Counted from the stretch's first letter, positions 10,304-23,098 are shown. The stretch is DNA of 64,000 bases from Candidatus Gemmiger faecavium (GCA_019114415.1 DXFO01000039.1:1-64000); one strand, 5' to 3'. Program-made: numbers and translations. Notes: generated from the sequence alone by a model not told the origin.

Positions 10304-11323
10304 TCAGGAATCAAATCCCTCGGTGTGGGTGATGGTGTGGCCCTCTTCCTCAAACCAGATGGCATCCACGCCGTCCAGGCTGTCCACAAGGGTCAGGCCG
10401 TCGTCCAGGGGCATGCAGTACAGCCCGGTGGACAGGGCGTCCCCCACACCGCCGTCGGAGCACAGCACCGACACACTGCGGAAATATTGGGCAGGGTAGA
10501 GGGTCTCCAGATCGATCAGGTGGGAATACCGCACGCCGTTTACCTCAAAATAGCGCTGGGTGTCGGCGCTGGTCACCAGCGACTGTCCCGATGCCAGGGG
10601 AACTTCCATCAGATCGGAGGAATCCTCATCCCAGGGCGCGGTGATACCCGCCACCCAGGAACTGCCGTCGGCGTGGGTACCGATGGCCCGGATGTTGCTG
10701 CCCGCGTCAATGAGAGCGTTGGTCAGGCCCCGGGCCTCGGCGGCCCGGGCGGCAGCCTCGATGGCCCAGCCTTTGGCCAGGCTGCCCGCGTCAATGCTCA
10801 TGTCGGGGTCAGCCAGGCGGACGGTTTTGGCGGTTTCATCCAGGATCAGGTCGTCCATGGAACAGTGCTGCGCGGCCTGCTGCAAGGCGGCGTCGCCGGG
10901 CAGAGCGGGGACTTCCGCTTCCCGGGCGTCGTGCCATAAAGCCAGCACCGACCCCGCCGCAATGTTGCAGCGGCCATCGGTCAGCTCGTACATCTCCTTG
11001 CCCATGGTCAGCAGCTGGAACAGGGCGTCGTCCACGGAAACGGCGTCGCCTCCGGCCTGGGCGTTGATGTCCGCCAGATTGGTCATGCCGTCGTAGCTGT
11101 TGTAGATGTCAAACAGCTTGTGATAGTACAAAAGATCGTCGTGCAGGGCCTGGGACTGCTGCTCCCATTCTTCCTCGCTCTCGCAGTAGGCTGTGACCCG
11201 GATGATCGAGTCAAACAGGTCAAAGTAGGTGGTCTGGTATTTCTGGCGGGTATCGCAGCCGGTGAGCGCCGCCAGCATCAGGACGGCCAGAGCAGCCGCT
11301 GCCGCCCGCAGACCTCGCCTCAT
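10304..11323 (-). CDS. apbE: FAD:protein FMN transferase (ApbE) lipoprotein
   Basis: Lipobox LTGC; DAGSLAKGWA and IDAGSNIRAIG; TSADTQRYFEVNGVRYSHLID. Confidence 0.93.
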   Translation of the reverse strand: MRRGLRAAAAALAVLMLAALTGCDTRQKYQTTYFDLFDSIIRVTAYCESEEEWEQQSQALHDDLLYYHKLFDIYNSYDGMTNLADINAQAGGDAVSVDDALFQLLTMGKEMYELTDGRCNIAAGSVLALWHDAREAEVPALPGDAALQQAAQHCSMDDLILDETAKTVRLADPDMSIDAGSLAKGWAIEAAARAAEARGLTNALIDAGSNIRAIGTHADGSSWVAGITAPWDEDSSDLMEVPLASGQSLVTSADTQRYFEVNGVRYSHLIDLETLYPAQYFRSVSVLCSDGGVGDALSTGLYCMPLDDGLTLVDSLDGVDAIWFEEEGHTITHTEGFDS

Positions 11324-11736
11324 TGGGGCTGACCGCTGCCCAGTGCCGCGTGTTCGGCAGACAGCTCCTCCAGCAGATGGCCCAGCGTCCAGGCGGCGCT
11401 GGTGGGGGTGACGGCCGCCCGCACCGGGAAGGTCATGCCGGTCTTTTTCACGGCGTCCAGCCAGGCGTTGAGATCGCCGTTGTCATGGCGCAGCCCGCCC
11501 ACGATCATGGCAGGAGTATTGCTCAAAGGCAGGGGATCGGGCAATGCCTGGACCGGGGCGGAAGCCTTGCCCGCGCACAGGTCGCCGATGGTGGTATCCA
11601 GGTCGTCCGCCCCCACAAAGCGGGGCGTCAGGCGGAAATCGGCGGCGCGGCGCAGCAGCGTGTCACAGCCGGGGGTCTCGGGGGTGATGCCCCACAAAAG
11701 CAGGGCGCGGGGTTCCTGACGGATATGAGCTTTCAT
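11320..11736 (-). CDS. DUF3783-like protein
   Basis: C-terminal FPVRAAVTPTSAAWTLGHLLEELSAEHA resembles DUF3783; overlaps apbE by 4 bp. Confidence 0.6.
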   Translation of the reverse strand: MKAHIRQEPRALLLWGITPETPGCDTLLRRAADFRLTPRFVGADDLDTTIGDLCAGKASAPVQALPDPLPLSNTPAMIVGGLRHDNGDLNAWLDAVKKTGMTFPVRAAVTPTSAAWTLGHLLEELSAEHAALGSGQPQ

Positions 11737-11761
11737 AATAGGAAAATCCTCCCGTTTGGTG

Positions 11762-12088
11762 TTACAGCAGACGGATCAGCAGCATATAGGCCGCTGTGCC
11801 GCCCGCAATGCTGAGCAAAGTGTTGTGCTTCCACAGGTGCAGCCCAGCCACCAGGGCGCAGGCTGCAAGCTGCGGGACAAAGCCCGCGGCGGCGGTAAAG
11901 CTTACCGAGCGCAGGCAGTAGACGACCAGAATGGCCATGACGGCAGGGGGCAGCACCCGCCCCAGATACAGCACTGTCCGGCCCGGCGTACCGCTGCGGC
12001 CGAACAGCACAAAGGGCAGCGCCCGCACCGCGATGGTGCAAAGACTGGCCACCAGAATGATGGCAAGGTCGGAGAGAAAGGCAGTCAC
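11762..12088 (-). CDS. azlD: AzlD-type branched-chain amino acid transport protein
   Basis: Small multi-TM AIRVLPFVLFG-like motif; GTG start at 12088 overlapping azlC stop. Confidence 0.8.
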   Translation of the reverse strand: MTAFLSDLAIILVASLCTIAVRALPFVLFGRSGTPGRTVLYLGRVLPPAVMAILVVYCLRSVSFTAAAGFVPQLAACALVAGLHLWKHNTLLSIAGGTAAYMLLIRLL

Positions 12089-12786
12089 GGGGCGTCCACC
12101 TCCTCCGTTTGAGGCTGGAGCGTTCCGCGGCAGAGCAGCAGGACCAGCACGGTACAGACCAGGGCAGGCAGCAGGAACCGGTCGGGCCCCAGTACCACCA
12201 GCCAGAGCAGTCCGAAGCCAAGCCCCGCAACGGCGGGCAGGCGGCTTTTGGCCCCGCGCCACTGGTCCACAAAGATGACCACAAAGAGGGCGGTCATGGC
12301 AAAGTCGATGCCGGTCAGATCAAAAGGCAGCACGCTGCCCAAAATCGCCCCGGCAGCGCTGCCCGCCACCCAGTAGGCATGGTCCAGCAGGGCAATGTAC
12401 AGCCGTACCCGATCGGCGTCAAGCCCCTTGGGCGGCTGCAGGCTGCATAGCAGGGAGTAGGTCTCGTCGGTAAGGGAAAAGATCATATAGGGCTTTGCCC
12501 GGCCCATCTTGCGGAAAGTCTCCAGAAAGGACAGGCCGTAAAACAGGTGGCGGCTGTTGACCGACAGGGTGGTCAGGGCGACCGACAGCAGGCTGGCAAA
12601 TCCGCCGCCCAAAAGGCCCACCAGAACAAACTGCATGGACCCGGCGTAGACAATGACGCTGGTCAGCACGGCCCAGGGCCAGCCGTATCCCGCCTGCTGG
12701 AGCAGCAGACCGAAGGCAAGGCCCAGAAACAGGTATCCGCACAGGACAGGCACCGTCTGGCGGAAGGCATAACGAAGTTCCCGCAT
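12085..12786 (-). CDS. azlC: AzlC family branched-chain amino acid permease
   Basis: PVLCGYLFLGLAFGLLLQ.., YAGSMQFVLVGLL, SRHLFYGLSFL motifs. Confidence 0.9.
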   Translation of the reverse strand: MRELRYAFRQTVPVLCGYLFLGLAFGLLLQQAGYGWPWAVLTSVIVYAGSMQFVLVGLLGGGFASLLSVALTTLSVNSRHLFYGLSFLETFRKMGRAKPYMIFSLTDETYSLLCSLQPPKGLDADRVRLYIALLDHAYWVAGSAAGAILGSVLPFDLTGIDFAMTALFVVIFVDQWRGAKSRLPAVAGLGFGLLWLVVLGPDRFLLPALVCTVLVLLLCRGTLQPQTEEVDAP

Positions 12787-12894
12787 GGAAAAAGTTCAAG
12801 GCTCCTTTGCTTTGGTATTGGCATGCTGCAAAGACAAAACGCGGCGCAGCCCGCGGCCGGTGGCCGGGCGTGCGCCGCGCTTCCCGACGCGGGC

Positions 12895-15777
<2,883 letters not shown>

Positions 15778-15880
15778 ACACCTGTTCTGACTGATTTAGA
15801 AAATGTCATCGCAGCAGCGGCAAAATTCCGCCCTGCAAAGCGCCGTTATCCGGCGCTGGATACACACTCTAATATAATAC

Positions 15881-15917
15881 ACCCGCGCAGGCAATGCTGT
15901 CAAACCTGCGCGGGTGT
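15881..15917 (-). terminator. Hairpin, probable terminator of the small membrane protein gene
   Basis: ACCCGCGCAGG..CCTGCGCGGGT followed on the minus strand by GTATTATATTA. Confidence 0.5.
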
Positions 15918-15942
15918 AGAAAAACGGGAATTTGTTGCTGTT

Positions 15943-16296
15943 TCAGGAATGTTTGCTGGCTGCCCGGCGGTTTTGCCGCGTGGTCAGGACCAACGCCGCA
16001 AAAAGCAGAACCGCCCAGACAGGCAGGCCGCAGATCAGCCGCAGCCCGGAAAACTCGCCGGAAGCGGGCCGGAGAAGGTAGCAATAGAGACCCCATCCCA
16101 GACTGTTGACGAACTCGGCGGCCAGATACCAGACGACTGCCGTTTTAAGTCCTGTCCGGGTGCGGTTTTGCCGCTGCACCAGGACCAGAATGGCGTAAGC
16201 CACTGCACACAGGAGCCAGAACAGCAGCCAGAGATCGACGTCGGACGGCCAGGATGTACCGCGTTCCTGTGCGGCGGCCAGTAGTGCTACGCCCAT
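15943..16296 (-). CDS. Small integral membrane protein, unknown function
   Basis: MGVALLAAAQERG..LWLLFWLLCAVAYAILVLV.. about three TM segments. Confidence 0.6.
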   Translation of the reverse strand: MGVALLAAAQERGTSWPSDVDLWLLFWLLCAVAYAILVLVQRQNRTRTGLKTAVVWYLAAEFVNSLGWGLYCYLLRPASGEFSGLRLICGLPVWAVLLFAALVLTTRQNRRAASKHS

Positions 16297-16446
16297 GGAG
16301 AGCCTCCTTTTCTCGTCAATGCGTGTAAAATCTTGGCGGGATATCCACAGTATATCATGGGAACCCGCCGCCGGCAATGTAAAAAGCCGGATGGAGCCTG
16401 AAAAATCAGACTGCACATCCGGCAAGACCGTAAAGAACTTCCGTGT

Positions 16447-17373
16447 TCAGTTTTTGGCCCCCGAGTGTTGCGGCCGGGGGGCGGGCTGATTTGCCCCGGC
16501 GGACAGCAGCACCAGCATGACAAAGATGCAGCCGAATCCCAGGGCGTCCCACACCGTAAAGGGGGAACCCAGGGCCAGGGTGGAGATGAGGGCGGCGGTG
16601 GCGGGCTCGGCAAAGCTGTACAGACTGCTGCGCTGGGGGCCGATCAGCTTGACGCCCTGCATATAGCAGCAGAAGGCCAGCAAGTTGCCCACGCAGACCA
16701 CCACCGCGATGCCCAGCACACCCCCGGGACCCGGCACATACCCCGACTCCCACGGGCGGAAGAGCAGGCAGAACAGCGCGCCGCCCATGAGAAAAGCCCA
16801 GCCCTGTAACATGGGTGTGGGATAGCGGCTTTGCAGCTGCTTGGGCCACATGGTGTAGATGACCACACAGACGGCACTGAGCATGCCGGTCAGGAAAGCC
16901 CCCGGGGAGATGGCAAGCCCGGTCAGGCTGCCGTGGGTGGTCAGCAGAAAGACGCCCAGCATGGCCAGCAGGATGGAGGCCAGCTCAAAGGGCCTGGGCA
17001 GCCGCCGTGCCAGCAGGCAGGTGACCACCAGGATCATGGCGGGGGAGACATTCTGCAAAATGGTGGCCATGCCTGCCGTGGACTGGTCGATGGTCATAAA
17101 GTACATCAGCTGGCAGCAGCTGACACCGGCCAGGCCGTAGATCAGAAGGTCCACGGCATCCCGGCGGGAGCGCCAGGGGGCAACCAGCAGCCTGGGATCG
17201 CGGATGCAGTAATACCCGCACAGGATCAGTCCCGCCAGCAGCAGGCGGATGGGCGTCAGCCAGGTGGCGCTCATGCCCTCGTAGGTAAAAAGATACTGCC
17301 CCGTACAGCCGGACAGACCCCAGCAGGCGGCACCGCCGAAGGCCAGGATGGAACCCTTTACACGGTCGGTCAT
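16447..17373 (-). CDS. EamA/DMT family transporter
   Basis: Ten-TM EamA-type repeats; ATG 17373 preceded by GGAGGA RBS. Confidence 0.88.
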   Translation of the reverse strand: MTDRVKGSILAFGGAACWGLSGCTGQYLFTYEGMSATWLTPIRLLLAGLILCGYYCIRDPRLLVAPWRSRRDAVDLLIYGLAGVSCCQLMYFMTIDQSTAGMATILQNVSPAMILVVTCLLARRLPRPFELASILLAMLGVFLLTTHGSLTGLAISPGAFLTGMLSAVCVVIYTMWPKQLQSRYPTPMLQGWAFLMGGALFCLLFRPWESGYVPGPGGVLGIAVVVCVGNLLAFCCYMQGVKLIGPQRSSLYSFAEPATAALISTLALGSPFTVWDALGFGCIFVMLVLLSAGANQPAPRPQHSGAKN

Positions 17374-17431
17374 GGAAAATTCCTCCAAAAAGGCGCGGCA
17401 GGCAAAACGCCGTCGCGCCGGAATACAGTGT

Positions 17432-18094
17432 TTATTCTGCCTGTCTGCTGCCGCTCAGGATCAGGTCGGCAGCAGCGGTCAGGGTGGGAACCACCGGGGC
17501 GCCGGTGGAGGCAAGGGCCTCGGCGGTCTGGTGGCCTCCGCTGTACAGGATGCAGCGGACTCCCAGAGCCTTTGCTACCTGGTAGTCGTGGGTGGAGTCA
17601 CCGATCATGACTGCACGGTCGGGGTCAAACCCGCTGCGCTCCAGATAGGAAAGCCCCAGCTCCACCTTGCTCTTGGCGTAAATGTCGCCCAGCCCCAGCA
17701 TGGTGTCAAAACAGTCGGCCACACCGCGCTCGGCAGTCTGCCGCCGCAGCGTGTCGATGGGGGAGGCGGACAGGATCACCTGACGCAGCCCCGCGTCGTG
17801 CAGACGGTCCAGGGTAGGCCGGGCGTCGGCAGTCAGAGGGCAGTGGACGCTGGCGGGAATGTAGTCGGCCATGTAGCTTTGGGCCAGCTCGTCAAAGCTG
17901 TTGCGGGTAAAGTCGAACCCGGCCCGGAGGTAATATTCCTCCACCGGGAAGCCGAAGATCTTCCGGTAGCTGTCCAGGTCGTACCGCTGGGAATACCCGT
18001 GGCGTGCCAGCAGACGGTTGAGCGCATCCACGCACAGTGCCACATCATCCAGCAGGGTACCGTTCCAGTCCCACAGAACCAGATCTGTCCTCAT
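17432..18094 (-). CDS. HAD family hydrolase (phosphoglycolate phosphatase-like)
   Basis: DLVLWDWNGTLLDD, ILSASP, MIGDSTHDYQVAKALG. Confidence 0.9.
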   Translation of the reverse strand: MRTDLVLWDWNGTLLDDVALCVDALNRLLARHGYSQRYDLDSYRKIFGFPVEEYYLRAGFDFTRNSFDELAQSYMADYIPASVHCPLTADARPTLDRLHDAGLRQVILSASPIDTLRRQTAERGVADCFDTMLGLGDIYAKSKVELGLSYLERSGFDPDRAVMIGDSTHDYQVAKALGVRCILYSGGHQTAEALASTGAPVVPTLTAAADLILSGSRQAE

Positions 18095-18138
18095 TCGGGG
18101 TCACCACCTTGAAAAACAGAGTATGCGAAAAAATCAGG

Positions 18139-18744
18139 TCATGCACGCACGGCCTTGAGCAGGGCCGGGGTGGATTCCACGATGCGGGCAAACAGCACGC
18201 CCAGGATCATGCAGCTGATGACCTCGCCCACACCAACGGTGAAGGCGCTCCAGGCGATCAGCGGCAGCGTAGCCGGAGAATCCGAGAAGAAAATGGCGAT
18301 CTCGGGGCCGACGATCAGTGCGTTGAAGATGACCGGCGGAATGGAAGCCGGAATGGCCAGGCCCTTCCAGCGGATGTTGCGCAGCTGGTAGGTGACCAGG
18401 CAGGCCAGCAGGGTGGCGACTGTGCCGAACACGATGTCCACCGCAGCGGTGGTGCCCATAGCAACGCCCATCAGGTTGGACAGGAAGCAGCCCACCGTCA
18501 CGGCGGTGATGTACTCGGCACCGAAAATCGGCATCAGGGTCAGGATCTCAGCCACGCGGACCTGGACGGCGCCGAAAGAGAAGGGCGCCAGCACCAGGCA
18601 GAGCGCCACATACACAGCGGCCACCATGGCGACCCGCGCCGTGCGGGTGGTGGAAGGCTTGGTTGCCTTGCGGTCCATTGCCAGGCGGATGCCCGCGATG
18701 ACGGCGATCAGAACGACCACGAAAAGAAAAATCCAATACAGCAT
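18139..18744 (-). CDS. queT: QueT family transporter (predicted queuosine precursor transporter)
   Basis: RVAMVAAVYVALCLVLAPFSFGAVQVRVAEILTLMPIF. Confidence 0.85.
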   Translation of the reverse strand: MLYWIFLFVVVLIAVIAGIRLAMDRKATKPSTTRTARVAMVAAVYVALCLVLAPFSFGAVQVRVAEILTLMPIFGAEYITAVTVGCFLSNLMGVAMGTTAAVDIVFGTVATLLACLVTYQLRNIRWKGLAIPASIPPVIFNALIVGPEIAIFFSDSPATLPLIAWSAFTVGVGEVISCMILGVLFARIVESTPALLKAVRA

Positions 18745-18860
18745 AATACACTCCGGCGGATAGATTTTGACCGTTCGCAAGACCGCCAGCCTTGCGTCGG
18801 TTTGTCGCCGTCTCCCATGGGGGGAGGGGCGGAGCCTAAAATCCTAAGTTGCTCAACAAA
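18745..18860 (-). ncRNA. Structured 5' leader of queT, candidate preQ1-type riboswitch
   Basis: Starts just after a consensus promoter; CGGTTTGT..ACAAACCG pairing; sits directly upstream of queT. Confidence 0.5.
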
Positions 18861-18865
18861 CCGTT

Positions 18866-18894
18866 ATTATAGCAAACTTCCCGGCCACTGACAA
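18866..18894 (-). promoter_or_regulatory. Sigma-A promoter of queT
   Basis: Minus strand TTGTCA-17 bp-TATAAT. Confidence 0.8.
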
Positions 18895-18915
18895 GAGGCG
18901 CGGGAAGCCGTACAG

Positions 18916-18964
18916 ACAAAAAAACGACCGCCCGCCGTCCCATAAACGGGAGAGGCAGGCGGCC
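18916..18964 (-). terminator. Terminator of degV
   Basis: GCCGCCTGCC..GGCGGGCGGTC then GTTTTTTT on minus strand. Confidence 0.8.
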
Positions 18965-18979
18965 GGAACGGATACAGGG

Positions 18980-19882
18980 TTACGGCAGGGAGGGGGCATA
19001 ATCGCACAGGCGGCGGGGCTTGCCCTCAAAGACCACTGCCACGGCGTCGGGGCCGGTGTTGGCGCTGACGGCGCCGCCCAGCTGGAAGGTGCACAGCGGC
19101 GCATGGCCGAATTCCTTCTTGCACAGTTTGACCAGCTCATCGCGGCGGGCGGTGGAGGCGGTATATGCCACCATGTAGGGGGTATCCTTCATGTCTTCCA
19201 CACGGGTATGGACCCACTTCAGCATGGCAGGGGGGACGGCGGCGTCGCCGCGGACCTTGGCTTCCACGCGGGAAATACCGTCGTTCAGGCTGATGATGGG
19301 GCGCAGGCCCAGCAGCTCGCCCGCAAAAGCGGCGGCAGCGGAGACGCGGCCGGACTTCTTCATCTGCTTCAGGGTGTAGGCTGCCAGGCAGACCTCCACA
19401 CGGGCAAATTTTTCTTCCATCTCCAGCACGGCATCCGCCACGGTGGCGCCGTTGCGGACCTTGCGGGCGCACTCGCAGACATACCAGCCGAACACCATGG
19501 AGTAGGTGTGGCTGTCAATGATGCGCAGCTTCATCTGGCAGTCGGGACGCTCGTCGGCCAGCATTTTGGCGGCGGCGTGGGCGTTCTGGTTGGTGCTGGA
19601 ACCGCCCGCGTTGATGGTCACGTGGACCAGATCGGTGTAGCCTTCGTCGGCAAAACGGGTGTAATATTCCAGCCACTGCAGCGGAGTGATGGCCGCGGTG
19701 GTGGGCACGCCCTTGGCCTCGCGCATCATTTCATAGAACTGATCGTTGGTCATGTCGCGGCGTTCAATGTACTCTTTCCCATCCAGGTTGATCGGGAAAC
19801 AGGCGATCTCGATCCCGTATTTTTCGGCAAGATCGGCGGGAATGTCGCAGCTGGAATCGGTCAAAAATGCTACCTTACTCAT
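18980..19882 (-). CDS. DegV family (fatty-acid binding) protein
   Basis: KVAFLTDSSCDIPADLAEKYGIEIACFPINLDGKEY; HVTINAGGSSTNQNA. Confidence 0.93.
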   Translation of the reverse strand: MSKVAFLTDSSCDIPADLAEKYGIEIACFPINLDGKEYIERRDMTNDQFYEMMREAKGVPTTAAITPLQWLEYYTRFADEGYTDLVHVTINAGGSSTNQNAHAAAKMLADERPDCQMKLRIIDSHTYSMVFGWYVCECARKVRNGATVADAVLEMEEKFARVEVCLAAYTLKQMKKSGRVSAAAAFAGELLGLRPIISLNDGISRVEAKVRGDAAVPPAMLKWVHTRVEDMKDTPYMVAYTASTARRDELVKLCKKEFGHAPLCTFQLGGAVSANTGPDAVAVVFEGKPRRLCDYAPSLP

Positions 19883-19890
19883 CTTCCGTG

Positions 19891-20388
19891 TCACTTCCAT
19901 TCGTAATTGGTCAACTGTCCGTGGGTCTCAAGCTCGGCAAAATCCCATTGCCGCAGCGCTTCATACACGCCGACGGCCACCGAATTGGACAAATTCAGGC
20001 AGCGCTCGCCATGGCGCATGGGGATACGCACACAGGAATCCGGGTGCTGCACCAGCAGCGACTCCGGCAGGCCGGCATCCTCCCGCCCGAACACCAGATA
20101 GGCGCCGTCGGGGTACGAAACATCCGTATGCCGGTGCAGACCCTTGGAGGTGAAGTAGAAAAAGGGGCCTGCATTCTTTTCCGAAAAATCGGCATAATCC
20201 CGATAATATGTTATATCAAGCTGGTGCCAATAGTCAAGCCCGGCGCGCTTGAGTTTGCGGTCGTCCACGGTAAAGCCCATCGGTCCCACCAGGTGCAGCC
20301 GGGCACCGGTCACGGCACAGGTCCGCGCCACGTTGCCGGCATTCTGGGGAATGCGCGGTTCCACCAATACGATATTCAAAACAGGCAT
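19891..20388 (-). CDS. trmL: tRNA (cytidine(34)-2'-O)-methyltransferase TrmL (SPOUT)
   Basis: MPVLNIVLVEPRIPQNAGNVARTCA; LVFGREDAGLPE; IPMRHGERCLNLSNSVAVGVYEALRQ. Confidence 0.95.
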   Translation of the reverse strand: MPVLNIVLVEPRIPQNAGNVARTCAVTGARLHLVGPMGFTVDDRKLKRAGLDYWHQLDITYYRDYADFSEKNAGPFFYFTSKGLHRHTDVSYPDGAYLVFGREDAGLPESLLVQHPDSCVRIPMRHGERCLNLSNSVAVGVYEALRQWDFAELETHGQLTNYEWK

Positions 20389-20530
20389 AGGGGATTCCTT
20401 TCACGTCCTTGCCAGCCCGGCGGTTTGCAGGGCAAAAATGCGGGCATCCCGCCCGCAAACCACCGAAAACCGGCTGAAAACTGTTATATTTTGGAAGGAT
20501 AATACAAAATGTAAATAAATGGCATCCGCT

Positions 20531-21397
20531 TTATTCTGGATAGCCGCCCCGGACAGGGGAGAGAGGTTCCTCCCGGTCGGCGCTCAGCAAAGGAAGCGCA
20601 GCTTCCAGCCAGACGCCCAGCCGCTCGTCGGCGCCCTCCGGTGTGGCGCGGATGCACTCCACCACAAAGGCAGCGGCGGTCTGCACGGCGGCCTCGGTGA
20701 CGTTGCCCTGCATCATCCGTCCGGCCACCACTGCGCCGAAAATGTCCCCGGTGCCGTGGTACAGGCGGGGGATAAAGGAGGAGCGGATCACAAACCCGTG
20801 GCCGTCCCGCTGCGCGCCGATGCAGGCGATGGACCGCTGCCCGGCACGTACCCCGGTCACCACCACCCGGGGGCAGAGGGCGGTCAGGCGCGCTGCCTGC
20901 TGGGACACGCTCTCCAGGGTGGGCGCGGCGGAGGGAGTCTCCTCCAGAAGGAGCGCGGCCTCGGTGGGGTTGGGCAGGATCAGCCCGGCCCGGGCGCACA
21001 GGCTGCGCATGGCGGGGATCATGTCCTCGGACAGTCCGCTGTACAGTTTGCCGTGGTCGCCCAGCACCGGGTCAACGATGGCCAGGGCATCGGGCCACAG
21101 CTCCAGCGCTTGCTGGACCAGATGGGCCTGCCCGGCGTCGGCTAGATAGCCGGAGTAGATGCAGTCAAACCGGATGCCCAGCCGCTTGTAGTGGGCCAGG
21201 GCGGCGGGACCGTAGCCCGGGTTGGACATGCGGGCGGGAGTGCCCAGCCCTCCGGTATGGGTGGACAGCACGGCGGTGGGCAGAGCCACGGCCTGAACAC
21301 CCAGAGCGGACAGCACCGGGATAATGACCGAGAGACTGGCCCGGCCGAATCCGGGCAGATCATGGATGCATAGGATGGTTTTGGGGGCGGATATCAT
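20531..21397 (-). CDS. Pyridoxal/pyridoxamine kinase (PfkB-like PdxK/PdxY family)
   Basis: LCIHDLPGFGRASLSVIIPVLSALG; DPVLGDHGKLY; HGTGDIFGAV. Confidence 0.92.
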   Translation of the reverse strand: MISAPKTILCIHDLPGFGRASLSVIIPVLSALGVQAVALPTAVLSTHTGGLGTPARMSNPGYGPAALAHYKRLGIRFDCIYSGYLADAGQAHLVQQALELWPDALAIVDPVLGDHGKLYSGLSEDMIPAMRSLCARAGLILPNPTEAALLLEETPSAAPTLESVSQQAARLTALCPRVVVTGVRAGQRSIACIGAQRDGHGFVIRSSFIPRLYHGTGDIFGAVVAGRMMQGNVTEAAVQTAAAFVVECIRATPEGADERLGVWLEAALPLLSADREEPLSPVRGGYPE

Positions 21398-21644
21398 GGG
21401 GCAACGCTCTTTTCTGTGCAGGTTTTGAGAGCGTGGGACCTGTCGAGGTCTGACGCTCCGGGGGAAATCTGACACGATTTTACCACATCCGGCCTGACAA
21501 AAAAAGGCGTATTGGCACGAATCCCATTTTCTGTACCAAAACGCCGGGTCCGGTGCGGCAGCTGTCGAAAAATCATGCCGGGGGAATAATGGGGCGGCGG
21601 CTAGGCACACTAAGACCAACGCTTGCAGAAAGGGGGAAAAACGG

Positions 21645-21830
21645 ATGAAATCCAGCATGGGCATGGGACAGGCCGTGGCTGTGGCTGCGGGTATGGCGGC
21701 AGGTGCCGCCGTGATGTATGCCGCCACGCGGGACAACCGTCAGATCCGCAAGACGGTACACCGCATGGCACGGGGCGCCGAAAAGACGCTGGCCGATCTG
21801 GACCGTATGGTCTCGCATTATACCCGCTGA
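21645..21830 (+). CDS. Small hypothetical protein (61 aa) with N-terminal hydrophobic segment
   Basis: MKSSMGMGQAVAVAAGMAAGAAVMYAATRDNRQIRKTVHRMARGAEKTLADLDRMVSHYTR; G-rich RBS; terminator immediately follows. Confidence 0.65.
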   Translation: MKSSMGMGQAVAVAAGMAAGAAVMYAATRDNRQIRKTVHRMARGAEKTLADLDRMVSHYTR

Positions 21831-21836
21831 ACGGCA

Positions 21837-21881
21837 GCAAAAAAGACGGCGGAGCCCAGGCTCCGCCGTCTTTTGCTGTGT
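21837..21881. terminator. Bidirectional terminator
   Basis: AAAAGACGGCGGAGCC..GGCTCCGCCGTCTTTT. Confidence 0.9.
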
Positions 21882-21895
21882 AATGGAAAAAAGTC

Positions 21896-23056
21896 TTACA
21901 GGATGCGCACACGGATGACGGAATCGATGCCGGACAGCTGTCCCATCAGGTCGTCGGCGATGGTGCCGGTGACGTCCAGCATGGTGTAGGCCACATCCTT
22001 CTTGCCTTTGTTGACCATGTTTTCAATGTTCAGATTAGCGTTGGTCAGGATGCCCGTAATGGCCGAGATGACGCCCGGCTCATTTTTATGGATGATGCAG
22101 ATACGGCGGCCGCCGGCGCGGGGCTGCTGCACGTCGGGCAGGTTGACGCTGTGCAGGATGTTGCCGTTTTTCAGGTAATCGCTCAGTTCAGAGGCAGCCA
22201 TGACGGCGCAGTTGGTCTCGCTTTCCGGGGTGGAGGCGCCCAGGTGCGGCGTGCAGTAGACGCCCTTGACTCCCAGCAGTTCCTCGCTGGGAAAGTCGCA
22301 GAAATACTGGGCAGCCTTGCCGCTTTCCAGAGCGGCAAGCATGGCGGTGGTGTCCACCAGCTCGCCGCGGGCAAAGTTGAGAACACGCACGCCGTCCTTG
22401 CACATGCTCAGGGTCTGGGCGTTGATGGTGTGCTTGGTGGAGGGCATGTAAGGAACATGGATGGTCAGGTAATCGCAGCGGGGCAGCATGTCGCCCAGGG
22501 AGACGCAGTGCTGAACGCTGCGGGACAGGCTCCACGCGGCATCGATGCTGATATAGGGGTCGTAGCCCAGCACTTCCATGCCCAGGGAGACGGCGGCGTT
22601 GGCCACCCGGGCGCCGATGGCGCCCAGGCCGATGACGCCCAGCGTCTTGCCCCGCAGCTCGGGACCGACAAACTGCTTTTTGCCCTTTTCCACGTCCTTG
22701 GCCAGCGTCTCGCTGCCTTTCAGCTTCTGCGCCCAGGCGATGGCGTCGGGCAGGTTGCGGCTGCCCGCCACCAGCGCACCGATGACCAGCTCGGCCACGG
22801 CGTTGGCGTTGGCGCCTGGGGTGTTGAAAACGACGATGCCCGCCGCAGTGCATTTGTCGATGGGAATGTTGTTGGTACCTGCACCCGCCCGGGCGATGGC
22901 CAGGAGGCTGTCGGGCAGGGGGACTTCATGCAGGTCGGCGCTGCGCACCAGAATGCCGTGGGGCGCGGCGCAGTCGTTGTCGACCTCGAACTGGGTGGCG
23001 GGCAGCTTGGCCAGGCCCACCGGGGAAATGGCGTTGAGCGTTTTGATTGTATACAT
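21896..23056 (-). CDS. serA: D-3-phosphoglycerate dehydrogenase
   Basis: LGVIGLGAIGARVANAA; NFARGELVDTTAM; C-terminal ACT-like region; adjacent to serC. Confidence 0.93.
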   Translation of the reverse strand: MYTIKTLNAISPVGLAKLPATQFEVDNDCAAPHGILVRSADLHEVPLPDSLLAIARAGAGTNNIPIDKCTAAGIVVFNTPGANANAVAELVIGALVAGSRNLPDAIAWAQKLKGSETLAKDVEKGKKQFVGPELRGKTLGVIGLGAIGARVANAAVSLGMEVLGYDPYISIDAAWSLSRSVQHCVSLGDMLPRCDYLTIHVPYMPSTKHTINAQTLSMCKDGVRVLNFARGELVDTTAMLAALESGKAAQYFCDFPSEELLGVKGVYCTPHLGASTPESETNCAVMAASELSDYLKNGNILHSVNLPDVQQPRAGGRRICIIHKNEPGVISAITGILTNANLNIENMVNKGKKDVAYTMLDVTGTIADDLMGQLSGIDSVIRVRIL

Positions 23057-23098
23057 TGGTATCACACCTCGTTTGATTTGGATGGGAATGCCCGCCGG

